In this document: positions 23,789 through 29,782 of the stretch, in pieces
How the letters are laid out: the number at the start of each line of letters is the position of its first letter
How positions within the stretch are numbered: position 1 is the first letter of the stretch
Virus record (IMG/VR): IMGVR_UViG_3300037087_000760
Span: 62,001-126,000 of that record
Origin: a virus
Direction: 5' to 3' (one strand)
Length of the DNA stretch: 64,000 nucleotides
Position numbers and translations under genes: made by a program
Notes under the pieces: model-generated
The model's database searches: none
Told to the model about the DNA's origin: nothing
Seen by the model: the letters and a program-made list of their open reading frames with translations, nothing else

Positions 23789-24262
23789 ATGAACACATTC
23801 GAAAGAAAAATATCTTCCATTCGTGATTGTGATATAACACAAATGTTTAAGGATATGTCAGAAGAATATGATGTTAAAATAAAGATCAGAGATCCTGAAT
23901 ATTTTGATTTTGAATCCATAAAAGCCACAGCTACTTTACATAAAAATTTGGTAAATATTAATTTGAAACTATTAAAAAATAAATCTATTTTGATAAAAAG
24001 CATTTTACACGAGATAGGTCATATAGTATGTTTCAGAAAAGGAATTTATAAAAATTACCATACTACTAATAATATCATAAGTAATATGTCTGAAGAAGTA
24101 AAAAGATTAAAAATATTAACAGGACTAAAAGCTGAAAAATATGTTGATAGATGGGCATCCAACGAATTAAAAAAATGGAACAATAGATTAAAATATGATT
24201 TTTCATATTCAAATATTGGTGTTCAAAAAAGATATAAGGAGTGGTTAAAAAGATATAAATGA
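23789..24262 (+). CDS. Zinc metallopeptidase-like protein (157 aa)
   Basis: ILHEIGHIVCFRKG at residues 73-86 supplies HExxH, and acidic residues follow within 30. The size suits a minigluzincin-type fold. Substrate unknown. Late-type ATATATAATA upstream; 3 bases before the HAD gene. Confidence 0.7.
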   Translation: MNTFERKISSIRDCDITQMFKDMSEEYDVKIKIRDPEYFDFESIKATATLHKNLVNINLKLLKNKSILIKSILHEIGHIVCFRKGIYKNYHTTNNIISNMSEEVKRLKILTGLKAEKYVDRWASNELKKWNNRLKYDFSYSNIGVQKRYKEWLKRYK

Positions 24263-24265
24263 AAA

Positions 24266-24850
24266 ATGGATAGTTTTGAAACAAAAGTCGCTTTGTTCGA
24301 CATGGATGGTACATTAGCTGATTATGATAGTCAGTTATTGAAAGACCTCAAAAAAATAGCTTCACCCAATGAACCACCAATTGATGGTGAAAAAGATGCA
24401 CATAGAGTTGGTGGTTATATCGAAGCTCGTAGACACACAATCACATCCCAAGTTGGTTGGTGGTTGAATCTAAAAAAATTAAAACTTGGTATCGATATTC
24501 TCAAACTGTGTAAAGAAATTGGATTTGAAATTGTTGTTCTTACAAAAGGTCCATCTACTAAATTTTCAGCTTGGTCAGAAAAAGTAGAATGGTGTAATAA
24601 ACATATAAAAGAATACATAAAAGGAGTAACCATTACAAATGATAAAGGTCTGGTATATGGTTGGGTTCTGGTAGATGACTATCCAGAATATATCGAATCG
24701 TGGTTAAAACACCGTCCAAGGGGATTGGTGATAATGCCAGCTCACGAATATAATAAGGATTTCAAACACCCAAATGTCATAAGATATGATGGTACAAATA
24801 TCGAAGAAGTAAAGGAAAGACTAATATCTCAGTTCAATAGAAAGAAGTAA
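24266..24850 (+). CDS. HAD-superfamily 5'(3')-nucleotidase-like protein (194 aa)
   Basis: HAD motif I is FDMDGTLADYD (residues 11-21, nucleophile Asp), motif II VVLTKGPST, and motif IV GWVLVDDYPEY. Resembles phage 5'(3')-deoxyribonucleotidases that dephosphorylate nucleotides. Stop overlaps the next ATG. Confidence 0.85.
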   Translation: MDSFETKVALFDMDGTLADYDSQLLKDLKKIASPNEPPIDGEKDAHRVGGYIEARRHTITSQVGWWLNLKKLKLGIDILKLCKEIGFEIVVLTKGPSTKFSAWSEKVEWCNKHIKEYIKGVTITNDKGLVYGWVLVDDYPEYIESWLKHRPRGLVIMPAHEYNKDFKHPNVIRYDGTNIEEVKERLISQFNRKK

Positions 24851-24927
24851 TGTCTAATACCGAAGTAGAAGAATGGTTAAATGAACAAAGGGCTAAAAAA
24901 TTAAAAGAAATATTGGATAATGTCTAA
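24850..24927 (+). CDS. Very small protein (25 aa), partial copy of the next gene's tail
   Basis: MSNTEVEEWLNEQRAKKLKE then ILDNV. Its body repeats the C terminus WLNEQRSKKLKEILD of the following gene. It overlaps genes on both sides, so it is either a tiny real gene or a duplication remnant. Confidence 0.5.
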   Translation: MSNTEVEEWLNEQRAKKLKEILDNV

Positions 24928-25123
24928 ACTAAATGGAAAATGGTTATATTGTCCAGTTTGTGGTCCAACCTCATACCCATCTCATTTATTCAAAGGTATT
25001 CATGAATGTTACAGATGTAAATGGAGAGGTAGGAAAAAAGATTTATGGGGACCCTACGAAAATCCTCATGAACAATGGTTAAATGAACAAAGATCCAAAA
25101 AGTTAAAAGAAATATTGGATTAA
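24920..25123 (+). CDS. Zinc-ribbon protein (67 aa)
   Basis: WLYCPVCGPTSYPSHLF ... CYRCKWRGRKKD gives two CxxC pairs, a standard zinc ribbon. The tail WLNEQRSKKLKEILD is shared with two other small proteins in the window. Confidence 0.75.
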   Translation: MSKLNGKWLYCPVCGPTSYPSHLFKGIHECYRCKWRGRKKDLWGPYENPHEQWLNEQRSKKLKEILD

Positions 25124-25155
25124 TTTTTTTATTTCAGCTAATTGTCGTAATTTTG
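25124..25155 (+). promoter_or_regulatory. Early-type promoter
   Basis: TTTTTTTATTTC, 12 bases, TAATTTTG; 27 bases before the ATG at 25183. Confidence 0.65.
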
Positions 25156-25182
25156 TATCATCAAACTTAAAAACCATAGAGT

Positions 25183-25542
25183 ATGTCAGTTTATAAAGAA
25201 TTATTCTGGTCGGCCGAACAGGTCGAGAAAAGATCAAAAAGGATTTATCCTGATGCATGTGATTACGGTGTTCCCATCTTTTCCAATGGAGATGAACTTA
25301 TCATGATGGTGAAACAGTGTATTGATATGTATGATGGTAAGGTAACTACCGAAACTTACGGAACAGGATCAACACAGACCATTGTAATTGAGGGTTACGA
25401 TGAATGGGTTACAAAGGAAAAGGTTGTTTTTACATTCACCTATACATCCATCAACGAAAAGTATCGTGGATCGGATAAGAAAATGATCGGTATCCTTGAA
25501 ATCATCAAAAGAAGTGATAGGGAACTTGTAACAAATTGGTAA
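25183..25542 (+). CDS. Hypothetical protein (119 aa)
   Basis: MSVYKELFWSAEQVEKRSKR; later TYGTGSTQTIVIEGYDEWVT. Slightly higher GC than neighbours. No family recognised. Confidence 0.8.
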   Translation: MSVYKELFWSAEQVEKRSKRIYPDACDYGVPIFSNGDELIMMVKQCIDMYDGKVTTETYGTGSTQTIVIEGYDEWVTKEKVVFTFTYTSINEKYRGSDKKMIGILEIIKRSDRELVTNW

Positions 25543-25544
25543 AA

Positions 25545-26027
25545 ATGGATAAAATTTATATTATTGAATCAATTCCCGGCGATTACGACAGCGATCCGAG
25601 TATCATTGGTTATATCGAAGATAAAGACATAGCTAAAGAAACAGTTCGTAAACTGAATGAAACTCTTGAAAAGGCCAAGGAATGGAATGAGAAAATTTCT
25701 GATTATCTTATAAATGTTATTAATCCATCAATACCAGAAGAAGAAAGAGAAGAAGTTCCTGAAATTCCAAAATGGAAAGCTGGTATTTCTGAAAAGGAAA
25801 TCACCGATGAAATGAGATCCGAAAGAAATCGTATCAAAGCATTACAGGTGGAAATAGGGGAAAGAAATCACGAAAAATATCTGAAATGGAAACTTCAATC
25901 GGATGAACTTCAAAAGGAATATATTTATTCTTTTAATATCGACCCTGAAATTTTGGTAATGATGACGAATATAAAAATGAATTGGATAAAGGGTTTCCGT
26001 TGGATTGAAGTTTCAAAAATGAAATAA
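25545..26027 (+). CDS. Hypothetical protein (160 aa)
   Basis: Start at the ATG at 25545 (MDKIYIIESIPGDYDSDPSI), 2 bases after the previous stop; the in-frame TTG at 25536 is unlikely. Long charged helices rich in Glu and Lys in the middle. Confidence 0.8.
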   Translation: MDKIYIIESIPGDYDSDPSIIGYIEDKDIAKETVRKLNETLEKAKEWNEKISDYLINVINPSIPEEEREEVPEIPKWKAGISEKEITDEMRSERNRIKALQVEIGERNHEKYLKWKLQSDELQKEYIYSFNIDPEILVMMTNIKMNWIKGFRWIEVSKMK

Positions 26028-26040
26028 ATTATCAATTAAT

Positions 26041-26071
26041 TTTTTTTATTCAAAAATTTGACATAATTTTG
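26041..26071 (+). promoter_or_regulatory. Early-type promoter
   Basis: TTTTTTTATTC, 12 bases, TAATTTTG, followed by a noncoding stretch. Confidence 0.65.
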
Positions 26072-26079
26072 TAGTTCGT

Positions 26080-26420
26080 TTGTGAAAAGTTTTTTATTCC
26101 AGTTATCTTGGGAAGTCGGACAATGGAATCCGATTTCCCTCGAAACAGGAATAAAATAAAAAATAAAAAATATCGTTCTTAAACTTATTGAAGATTTCGG
26201 TTCTTCCGTCATAATTTTACACGGCTTTTTCGGAGAAATCAAAGACGCGTTAAGATTTCGATGATGAAAAGGTTTTCCCTCAGTGGGATTAACTATTAGG
26301 TATCTGAGATGATGGGTAGCTCTAAGCAAGAACCGATACGTACTCAAGGAGTCCCCGCTGGGTGTGGGGCCAAGTAAGTGGAAGTGATCCCCCTCTTAAC
26401 CCCTTTTTCTTTTTTCAAAA
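26080..26420 (+). ncRNA. Candidate structured noncoding transcript
   Basis: 340 bases without a convincing gene, behind a promoter. At 26171-26190 it carries the 20-mer TATCGTTCTTAAACTTATTG, repeated exactly at 36594-36613 in the ncRNA upstream of Ro60. Later helices include GTATC ... GATAC around 26300-26335 and CCCCGC ... GTGGGG around 26355-26375. A minus frame at 26036-26347 looks like a shadow. Confidence 0.45.
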
Positions 26421-26435
26421 TGTAAATATGAAATT

Positions 26436-26648
26436 ATGGAAACCATTAAATTAATTGTAGCATATTCTGATGAATCTGGAAACCCCAAAGGAATTATGAC
26501 TGAGGATGGGTACAATCGAATCATGGATAAGTCGTGGATTCGACACAGGGTTGAAATTATAGTACCGAAAAAAGATTGGGATGAAGAAAAAATACACATC
26601 GGTAATGTGAAAGCAATCGTATCTAAACAAATAGGTGATATATTTTGA
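26436..26648 (+). CDS. Hypothetical protein (70 aa)
   Basis: METIKLIVAYSDESGNPKGI, then KSWIRHRVEIIVPKKDWDEE. Small alpha/beta protein of unknown function. Confidence 0.7.
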   Translation: METIKLIVAYSDESGNPKGIMTEDGYNRIMDKSWIRHRVEIIVPKKDWDEEKIHIGNVKAIVSKQIGDIF

Positions 26649-26744
26649 AAATGGAAAAAAGTCATATTTTTGAAAAAATATATAAAATAAATTAAACAAG
26701 ACTGAAAAATTATAATATATAACAATACAAAACAAATTTCAACA

Positions 26745-26840
26745 ATGATACAGACATTGAAACATAGTAAACATTTTAGTTCATCATCCAAGTGGTTTAC
26801 CACTATCGGGGTTGAAGTGAAATTGCTATGTCAGGTGTAA
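26745..26840 (+). CDS. Possible small protein (31 aa)
   Basis: ATG at 26745 opens MIQTLKHSKHFSSSSKWFTT and closes at 26838, just before a terminator; AATATATAAC lies upstream. It may instead be a short noncoding RNA with a GTGGT/ACCAC hairpin. Confidence 0.35.
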   Translation: MIQTLKHSKHFSSSSKWFTTIGVEVKLLCQV

Positions 26841-26865
26841 GATAACATTGGAAATAGATTCACAA

Positions 26866-26900
26866 AAAACCCCGATACGAAAGTGTTGGGGTTTTTTGTT
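26866..26900 (+). terminator. Intrinsic terminator before the plus tRNA array
   Basis: AACCCC, loop, GGGGTT then TTTTTT. Confidence 0.75.
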
Positions 26901-26907
26901 TTATATC

Positions 26908-26920
26908 GTTCTTTAAAATA
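26908..26920 (+). promoter_or_regulatory. boxA-like antitermination site before the plus tRNA array
   Basis: GTTCTTTAAAATA, 16 bases before the first tRNA gene. Same element as at 11457-11467 on the other strand; a related TGTTCTTTGACA is at 27165-27176 inside the array. Confidence 0.55.
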
Positions 26921-26935
26921 GTGTAATTGTGTAAT

Positions 26936-27064
26936 GGGGAAATAGCTCAGTTGGTAGAGCGCTAAAAATACTTATTCTGGTATTCTCGTTGTGAAACGAA
27001 GCGGTAGAATGAGTTACTTCGACTTCTAATCGAGAGGTCGTGGGTTCGAGTCCCACTTTCTCCG
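26936..27064 (+). tRNA. tRNA-Arg(TCT) interrupted by a 56-base insertion carrying the Y-RNA-like hairpin
   Basis: Acceptor GGGGAAA/TTTCTCC, D arm GCTCAGTTGGTAGAGC, anticodon arm TTCGA, CTTCTAA, TCGAG, T arm GTGGG/CCCAC. Between positions 26 and 27 lie 56 extra bases (26962-27017). They form CTTATTCT/AGAATGAG around a TCGTT, GTGA, AACGA hairpin and include most of the 23-base motif GAAGCGGT, AGAAT, GAGTTACTTC (26998-27020) that recurs upstream of the Ro60 gene. Confidence 0.7.
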
Positions 27065-27069
27065 CACAT

Positions 27070-27153
27070 GGTGATTGTAGTCCGTAAATGGAAGCGGGAC
27101 GGGTTGTGACCCCGTAGGTATACTCCGTGAGGGTTCGATTCCCTTCTTTCACC
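27070..27153 (+). tRNA. tRNA-His(GTG) with encoded G-1
   Basis: Stem ACGGG/CCCGT with loop TTGTGAC. Acceptor GTGATTG/CTTTCAC with two T-T mismatches, preceded by G-1 opposite C73. Variable region about 13 bases. Confidence 0.75.
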
Positions 27154-27164
27154 CACCTAATAAA

Positions 27165-27176
27165 TGTTCTTTGACA
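27165..27176 (+). promoter_or_regulatory. boxA-like site inside the plus tRNA array
   Basis: TGTTCTTTGACA in the 66-base spacer between two tRNA genes. Confidence 0.45.
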
Positions 27177-27219
27177 TCTTGAAATGAAATTTTGTGTTGA
27201 ATACCTAATCAACACAAAT

Positions 27220-27290
27220 GGAGAGGTAGCTCAATTCATAGAGCCTATGGGTTTACCGTAGAGATGGTGATTTGATTCCACCCCTCTCCA
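27220..27290 (+). tRNA. tRNA, anticodon loop GGTTTAC (Lys-like TTT?)
   Basis: Acceptor GGAGAGG/CCTCTCC and D arm are normal. Stem CTATG/CGTAG leaves the loop GGTTTAC, with G instead of U at 33. T arm GGTGA, TTTGATT, CCACC has one mismatch. Identity uncertain. Confidence 0.6.
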
Positions 27291-27295
27291 CATCT

Positions 27296-27423
27296 GGGGG
27301 GATAGCTCAGTTGGTAGAGCATTCGGCTGGGTAGAACAATCATCATAATACAGTGCACACAGATTTATGATTGAAAGGTTCTACCGAAACTGATGGTCGC
27401 TGGTTCGAATCCAGCTCCCCCCA
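27296..27423 (+). tRNA. tRNA-Pro(GGG) with 50-base anticodon-loop insertion
   Basis: Acceptor GGGGGGA/TCCCCCC, D arm and T arm GCTGG/CCAGC are normal. The anticodon stem TTCGG/CCGAA encloses 57 bases instead of 7. Removing 50 bases between the two TA copies leaves CTGGGTA, a normal loop with U33 and anticodon GGG. The insert folds as TAGAAC/GTTCTA with a 5-base bulge (CTGGG), then AATCAT/ATGATT with a GAAAG bulge on the opposite strand: a bulge-helix-bulge-like shape. Confidence 0.7.
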
Positions 27424-27477
27424 CAATCGAGATTTGGTTCGAATCCAATTTATAGTTTAATATGGTAAAACACGAGG
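27424..27477 (+). other. tRNA fragment: T arm directly followed by D arm
   Basis: TTGG, TTCGAAT, CCAA then TTTATA and D arm GTTT, AATATGGT, AAAAC. The order T arm before D arm is as in the permuted tRNA-like genes, but no acceptor helix separates them. Confidence 0.4.
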
Positions 27478-27548
27478 TTCTGAAATGTAGGTTCGATCCC
27501 TACCAAACCCTTCGGGATGGTAGTTTAACTGGTAAAACGCAGACAATA
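27478..27548 (+). ncRNA. Second circularly permuted tRNA-like RNA
   Basis: Order: TTCTG; variable AAAT; T arm GTAGG, TTCGATC, CCTAC; acceptor 3' strand CAAACCC; TTC; acceptor 5' strand GGGATGG; TA; D arm GTTT, AACTGGTA, AAAC; G; CAGAC; AATA. Same architecture and spacing as 8987-9073. The acceptor has two mismatches (A-A, G-A) out of seven, and the anticodon helix pairs CAGA with TCTG. Confidence 0.55.
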
Positions 27549-27678
27549 GGGGGAATAGCTCAAAGGTAGAGTATAGATTCTGAGAACAAATATTCCCTTT
27601 TAAGTTAAGTGGCGATGTATTCAGTTACTTCGGTTGTCTTAAAAACAAAAGATACGGGTTCGAATCCCGTTTCCCCCG
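27549..27678 (+). tRNA. tRNA with about 60-base insertion, anticodon reading TAA
   Basis: Acceptor GGGGGAA/TTCCCCC, D arm GCTCAAAGGTAGAGT, anticodon arm TTGT, CTTAAAA, ACAA, T arm ACGGG, TTCGAAT, CCCGT. About 60 bases sit between the D arm and the anticodon arm, ending in CAGTTACTTC, a degenerate form of the 23-base hairpin motif. Class I variable region does not suit Leu. Confidence 0.5.
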
Positions 27679-27680
27679 CA

Positions 27681-27748
27681 ATGTAGTAGTGATTTGTAGT
27701 GTTACTTCGACTCGAAATCCAAAATGAACACTCAATAATTTTCTCTAC
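27681..27748 (+). ncRNA. Small structured RNA with a copy of the 23-base hairpin motif
   Basis: Closed by ATGTAG/CTACAT, with AGTGTT/AACACT inside and GTAGTGAT, TTGTA, GTGTTACTTC at 27686-27708. It ends just before the convergent gene 27752-28114. Confidence 0.4.
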
Positions 27749-27751
27749 ATT

Positions 27752-28114
27752 TTAATATTCTGTGTAATGAGGTATTTGAACATTGTACTTTTTCAAATAA
27801 TGATTTATATTTTCTTCATTATTCGTTATCTCTATTTGTTTTAATAATTTTTGATCATCTAAATCATAAGGTACTTTTGTGTTCAACCAAAAATTAATTT
27901 GATACATTGTATCATAATCAACTACTTCAATTTCTATTGGTAGTAAATCATGTACATCTTTATCATATTCTTTATTACCTGTATCATGAGATAAATATTC
28001 ATAAATAATGTATTCACTCCACCATTTATTTAAAAATTGTTTTATCTTTTCTTCTGGTGAAAAACTACTAACATCTTCGTTTATGAATTCAGTGAAGTTC
28101 TTTATATTTTTCAT
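27752..28114 (-). CDS. Hypothetical protein with capsid-targeting-like N terminus (120 aa)
   Basis: MKNIKNFTEFINEDVSSFSP: strong match to the leader pattern with an INE cleavage-like site. The remaining 105 residues are acidic and unassigned. AAATATATAC lies upstream (late-type). It lies against the direction of the surrounding tRNA array. Confidence 0.8.
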   Translation of the reverse strand: MKNIKNFTEFINEDVSSFSPEEKIKQFLNKWWSEYIIYEYLSHDTGNKEYDKDVHDLLPIEIEVVDYDTMYQINFWLNTKVPYDLDDQKLLKQIEITNNEENINHYLKKYNVQIPHYTEY

Positions 28115-28153
28115 GATAGTATATATTTAATTATAAAAATCATTTTTCTTTAT

Positions 28154-28228
28154 GGTGGTTGTGGCTCAGTTGGTCAGAGCGTCAGATTGTGGATCTGAAG
28201 GTCGTGGGTTCGAGACCCACCATCCACC
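28154..28228 (+). tRNA. tRNA-His(GTG) with encoded G-1
   Basis: G-1 then acceptor GTGGTTG/CATCCAC with C73; stem TCAGA/TCTGA, loop TTGTGGA; T loop TTCGAGA. Confidence 0.85.
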
Positions 28229-28240
28229 CCAAATAATTAC

Positions 28241-28316
28241 TGGACTTTAAGCTAATCAAGTTGGAAAGCGCTACCCTGAAGAGGTAGAGAGTCGGAGCGT
28301 TACCGAAAAAGTCCAC
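28241..28316 (+). tRNA. tRNA-Phe(GAA)-like with abnormal T loop
   Basis: Acceptor TGGACTT/AAGTCCA, stem CTACC/GGTAG, loop CTGAAGA. The T-position hairpin is TCGG, AGCGTTA, CCGA, lacking TTC. Confidence 0.65.
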
Positions 28317-28320
28317 AAAT

Positions 28321-28393
<73 letters not shown>

Positions 28394-28407
28394 CCTGAAT
28401 GAATAAT

Positions 28408-28478
28408 GTGGTTGTAGCTGAGTAGGTTAGCACTGGCGTGAAGCCCCAGAGACACAGGTTCGATCCCTGTCATCCACA
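28408..28478 (+). tRNA. tRNA, anticodon reading GAA, irregular anticodon stem
   Basis: Acceptor GTGGTTG/CATCCAC (one mismatch), loop GTGAAGC on stem CTGGC/CCCAG with a C-C mismatch at its base; T arm ACAGG, TTCGATC, CCTGT normal. Identity uncertain. Confidence 0.6.
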
Positions 28479-28487
28479 CAAAAAATT

Positions 28488-28573
28488 GGAAGATGAAACG
28501 GACAGGGTTTCCGTAACCGCCCGCTAAGCGTGTTGTTCCTATCTGGAATGGGTTTCGATTACTCCATCTTCCG
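28488..28573 (+). tRNA. tRNA-Ser(GCT), C at position 33
   Basis: Acceptor GGAAGAT/ATCTTCC, long variable arm with TTCC/GGAA, loop CCGCTAA on a short CGC/GCG stem. The class II body agrees with Ser. U33 is replaced by C, and the D region is enlarged. Confidence 0.7.
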
Positions 28574-28595
28574 CAAAAATTAATGTAGGTTAAAT

Positions 28596-28679
28596 GGAGA
28601 GTTGGCAGAGCGGTCTAATGCGGCGGTCTTGAAAACCGTTGACCATCTTGGTCCGGGGGTTCGAATCCCTCACTCTCCG
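28596..28679 (+). tRNA. tRNA-Ser(TGA)
   Basis: Acceptor GGAGAGT/ACTCTCC, stem GCGGT/ACCGT, loop CTTGAAA, class II variable arm, T loop TTCGAAT. Confidence 0.9.
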
Positions 28680-28688
28680 CAATAATTT

Positions 28689-28781
28689 GGAAGGTTAACT
28701 GGTCAGGGTTTTTGCCAGCACTGTCTTGAAAACAGTTGGTTCGTCTAAACAACGGATGGGGTTCGAGACCTCAGCTTTCCG
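28689..28781 (+). tRNA. tRNA-Ser(TGA), enlarged variable arm
   Basis: Acceptor GGAAGGT/GCTTTCC, stem ACTGT/ACAGT, loop CTTGAAA, about 22-base variable arm, T arm TGGGG, TTCGAGA, CCTCA. Confidence 0.75.
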
Positions 28782-28791
28782 CACTGTAAAT

Positions 28792-28873
28792 ATGGAAGTA
28801 GTTTAAATGTAAAACACCATCCGGCCAAGGGTGGAGATGTACCGCGGTTTAGGTTCGAATCCTACCTTCCATG
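28792..28873 (+). tRNA. tRNA, anticodon unclear (loop region CGGCCAAG)
   Basis: Acceptor ATGGAAG/CTTCCAT is perfect, D arm GTTT/AAAC, anticodon stem CATCC/GGGTG leaves a 6-base loop GGCCAA (CCATC/GGTGG leaves 8). Variable region about 15 bases, T loop TTCGAAT. Confidence 0.6.
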
Positions 28874-28878
28874 CAAAA

Positions 28879-28962
28879 GCAACCGTGGCCGAGAGGACAG
28901 GCTCCTGACTTTTAATCAGAGTGGAGAAATCCACAACACAGGTTCGATCCCTGTCGGTTGCA
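28879..28962 (+). tRNA. Class II tRNA with Lys anticodon TTT
   Basis: Acceptor GCAACCG/CGGTTGC, Leu/Ser-type D arm GGCCGAGAGGACAGGC, stem CTGA/TCAG with loop CTTTTAA, variable arm GTGGAGAAATCCAC, T loop TTCGATC. Confidence 0.75.
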
Positions 28963-28986
28963 CAAATCATCCATCTTCATCTGGAT

Positions 28987-29059
28987 GACCTCGTAGCTCA
29001 GTTGGTAGAGCATCGCACTTTTAATGCGAGGGTCATGGGTTCGAGTCCCATCGGGGTCA
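28987..29059 (+). tRNA. tRNA-Lys(TTT)
   Basis: Acceptor GACCTCG/CGGGGTC, stem TCGCA/TGCGA, loop CTTTTAA, canonical D and T arms. Confidence 0.95.
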
Positions 29060-29068
29060 CTAAAATTT

Positions 29069-29143
29069 GGGTTTGTATCATAATTGAGTTAGTGAAATTG
29101 ACTCTTAATCAATGCTATGTGGGTTCGAGTCCCACCAAACCCA
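29069..29143 (+). tRNA. tRNA-Lys(CTT)
   Basis: Acceptor GGGTTTG/CAAACCC, stem ATTGA/TCAAT, loop CTCTTAA, T arm GTGGG, TTCGAGT, CCCAC. Confidence 0.9.
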
Positions 29144-29153
29144 CTAACGATAC

Positions 29154-29228
29154 GGGTCTGTATCACAACAAGAGTAGTGAAACTGTCTTTTAAACAGTGC
29201 TATGAGGGTTCGAATCCCTCTGGGCCCA
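29154..29228 (+). tRNA. tRNA-Lys(TTT), second copy
   Basis: Acceptor GGGTCTG/TGGGCCC with wobble pairs, stem ACTGT/ACAGT, loop CTTTTAA. Diverged relative of the preceding gene. Confidence 0.85.
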
Positions 29229-29233
29229 CAAAA

Positions 29234-29315
29234 GCAACATTGGCCGAGAGGTTAGGCTCCTGACTCTTAATCAGAGAACGAAAGTTCAACACAGGTTCGA
29301 TCCCTGTATGTTGCA
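29234..29315 (+). tRNA. Class II tRNA with Lys anticodon CTT
   Basis: Acceptor GCAACAT/ATGTTGC, D arm GGCCGAGAGGTTAGGC, loop CTCTTAA, variable arm GAACGAAAGTTC, T loop TTCGATC. Close relative of 28879-28962. Confidence 0.75.
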
Positions 29316-29319
29316 CAAT

Positions 29320-29390
29320 ACGAGTATGGTGTAACAGTAGCATAAAAGTCTCCAAAACTTTTGGTCGGGGTGCGAATCCTCGTACTCGTG
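29320..29390 (+). tRNA. tRNA-Trp(CCA)
   Basis: Acceptor ACGAGTA/TACTCGT, stem AAAGT/ACTTT, loop CTCCAAA, T loop TGCGAAT. Confidence 0.85.
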
Positions 29391-29395
29391 CATAT

Positions 29396-29477
29396 ACGAC
29401 AGCTCATTGGTGTGACCAGCCGGCTCCAACCCGGTAATCCGTAAGGGTGGTTAGAGGTCCGAATCCTCTCTGTCGTG
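29396..29477 (+). tRNA. tRNA with anticodon CCA and long variable region
   Basis: Acceptor ACGACAG/CTGTCGT, stem GCCGG/CCGGT, loop CTCCAAC, 17-base variable region, T arm AGAGG, TCCGAAT, CCTCT. Confidence 0.65.
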
Positions 29478-29500
29478 CTAAAAAGCGAAATGGTTGTAAT

Positions 29501-29587
29501 GGTGAGTAAACCTACAAAGCGTAGGGCCTGTCTGCTAAACAGAGTGTTCGGATAAAACCGGATGTGGGGCGGAACCACTGCTCACCG
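29501..29587 (+). tRNA. tRNA-Ser(GCT) with abnormal D and T loops
   Basis: Acceptor GGTGAGT/GCTCACC, stem CTGT/ACAG with loop CTGCTAA, long variable arm. The D-position hairpin is CCTAC, AAAGC, GTAGG and the T hairpin GTGG, GGCGGAA, CCAC; both loops lack the usual tertiary-contact bases. Confidence 0.65.
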
Positions 29588-29596
29588 CTCAAATGG

Positions 29597-29757
29597 TATA
29601 AGGTCCTTTGATAAAGGTAATAGCGGTTTAGTTATCGAGGTGTTGTAAGTCTTTCTGTCCAAAGGAAAGCTGGCCAAACCACCGAGGATTCCCGAAAGGG
29701 ATTACCCGAACGCAATATCGGTTATGATAACTTGTGGTTTGAATCCACAACTTATAT
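29597..29757 (+). ncRNA. Enlarged tRNA-like RNA (161 nt)
   Basis: Ends TATAAG/CTTATA with a T arm TGTGG, TTTGAAT, CCACA next to the 3' strand. Inside are an Ile-like TTGATAA loop, a GTTATC/GATAAC helix, CTTTC/GAAAG, and a TCCC, GAAA, GGGA tetraloop hairpin. Too large for a tRNA; it could be an interrupted tRNA or a tRNA-mimic RNA. Confidence 0.4.
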
Positions 29758-29782
29758 CTGGAAAATTTTATATATAACTTTG

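Noticed and set aside
27296-27423. Group I intron in tRNA-Pro
   Set aside because: The 50-base insert is far too small for a self-splicing group I core.
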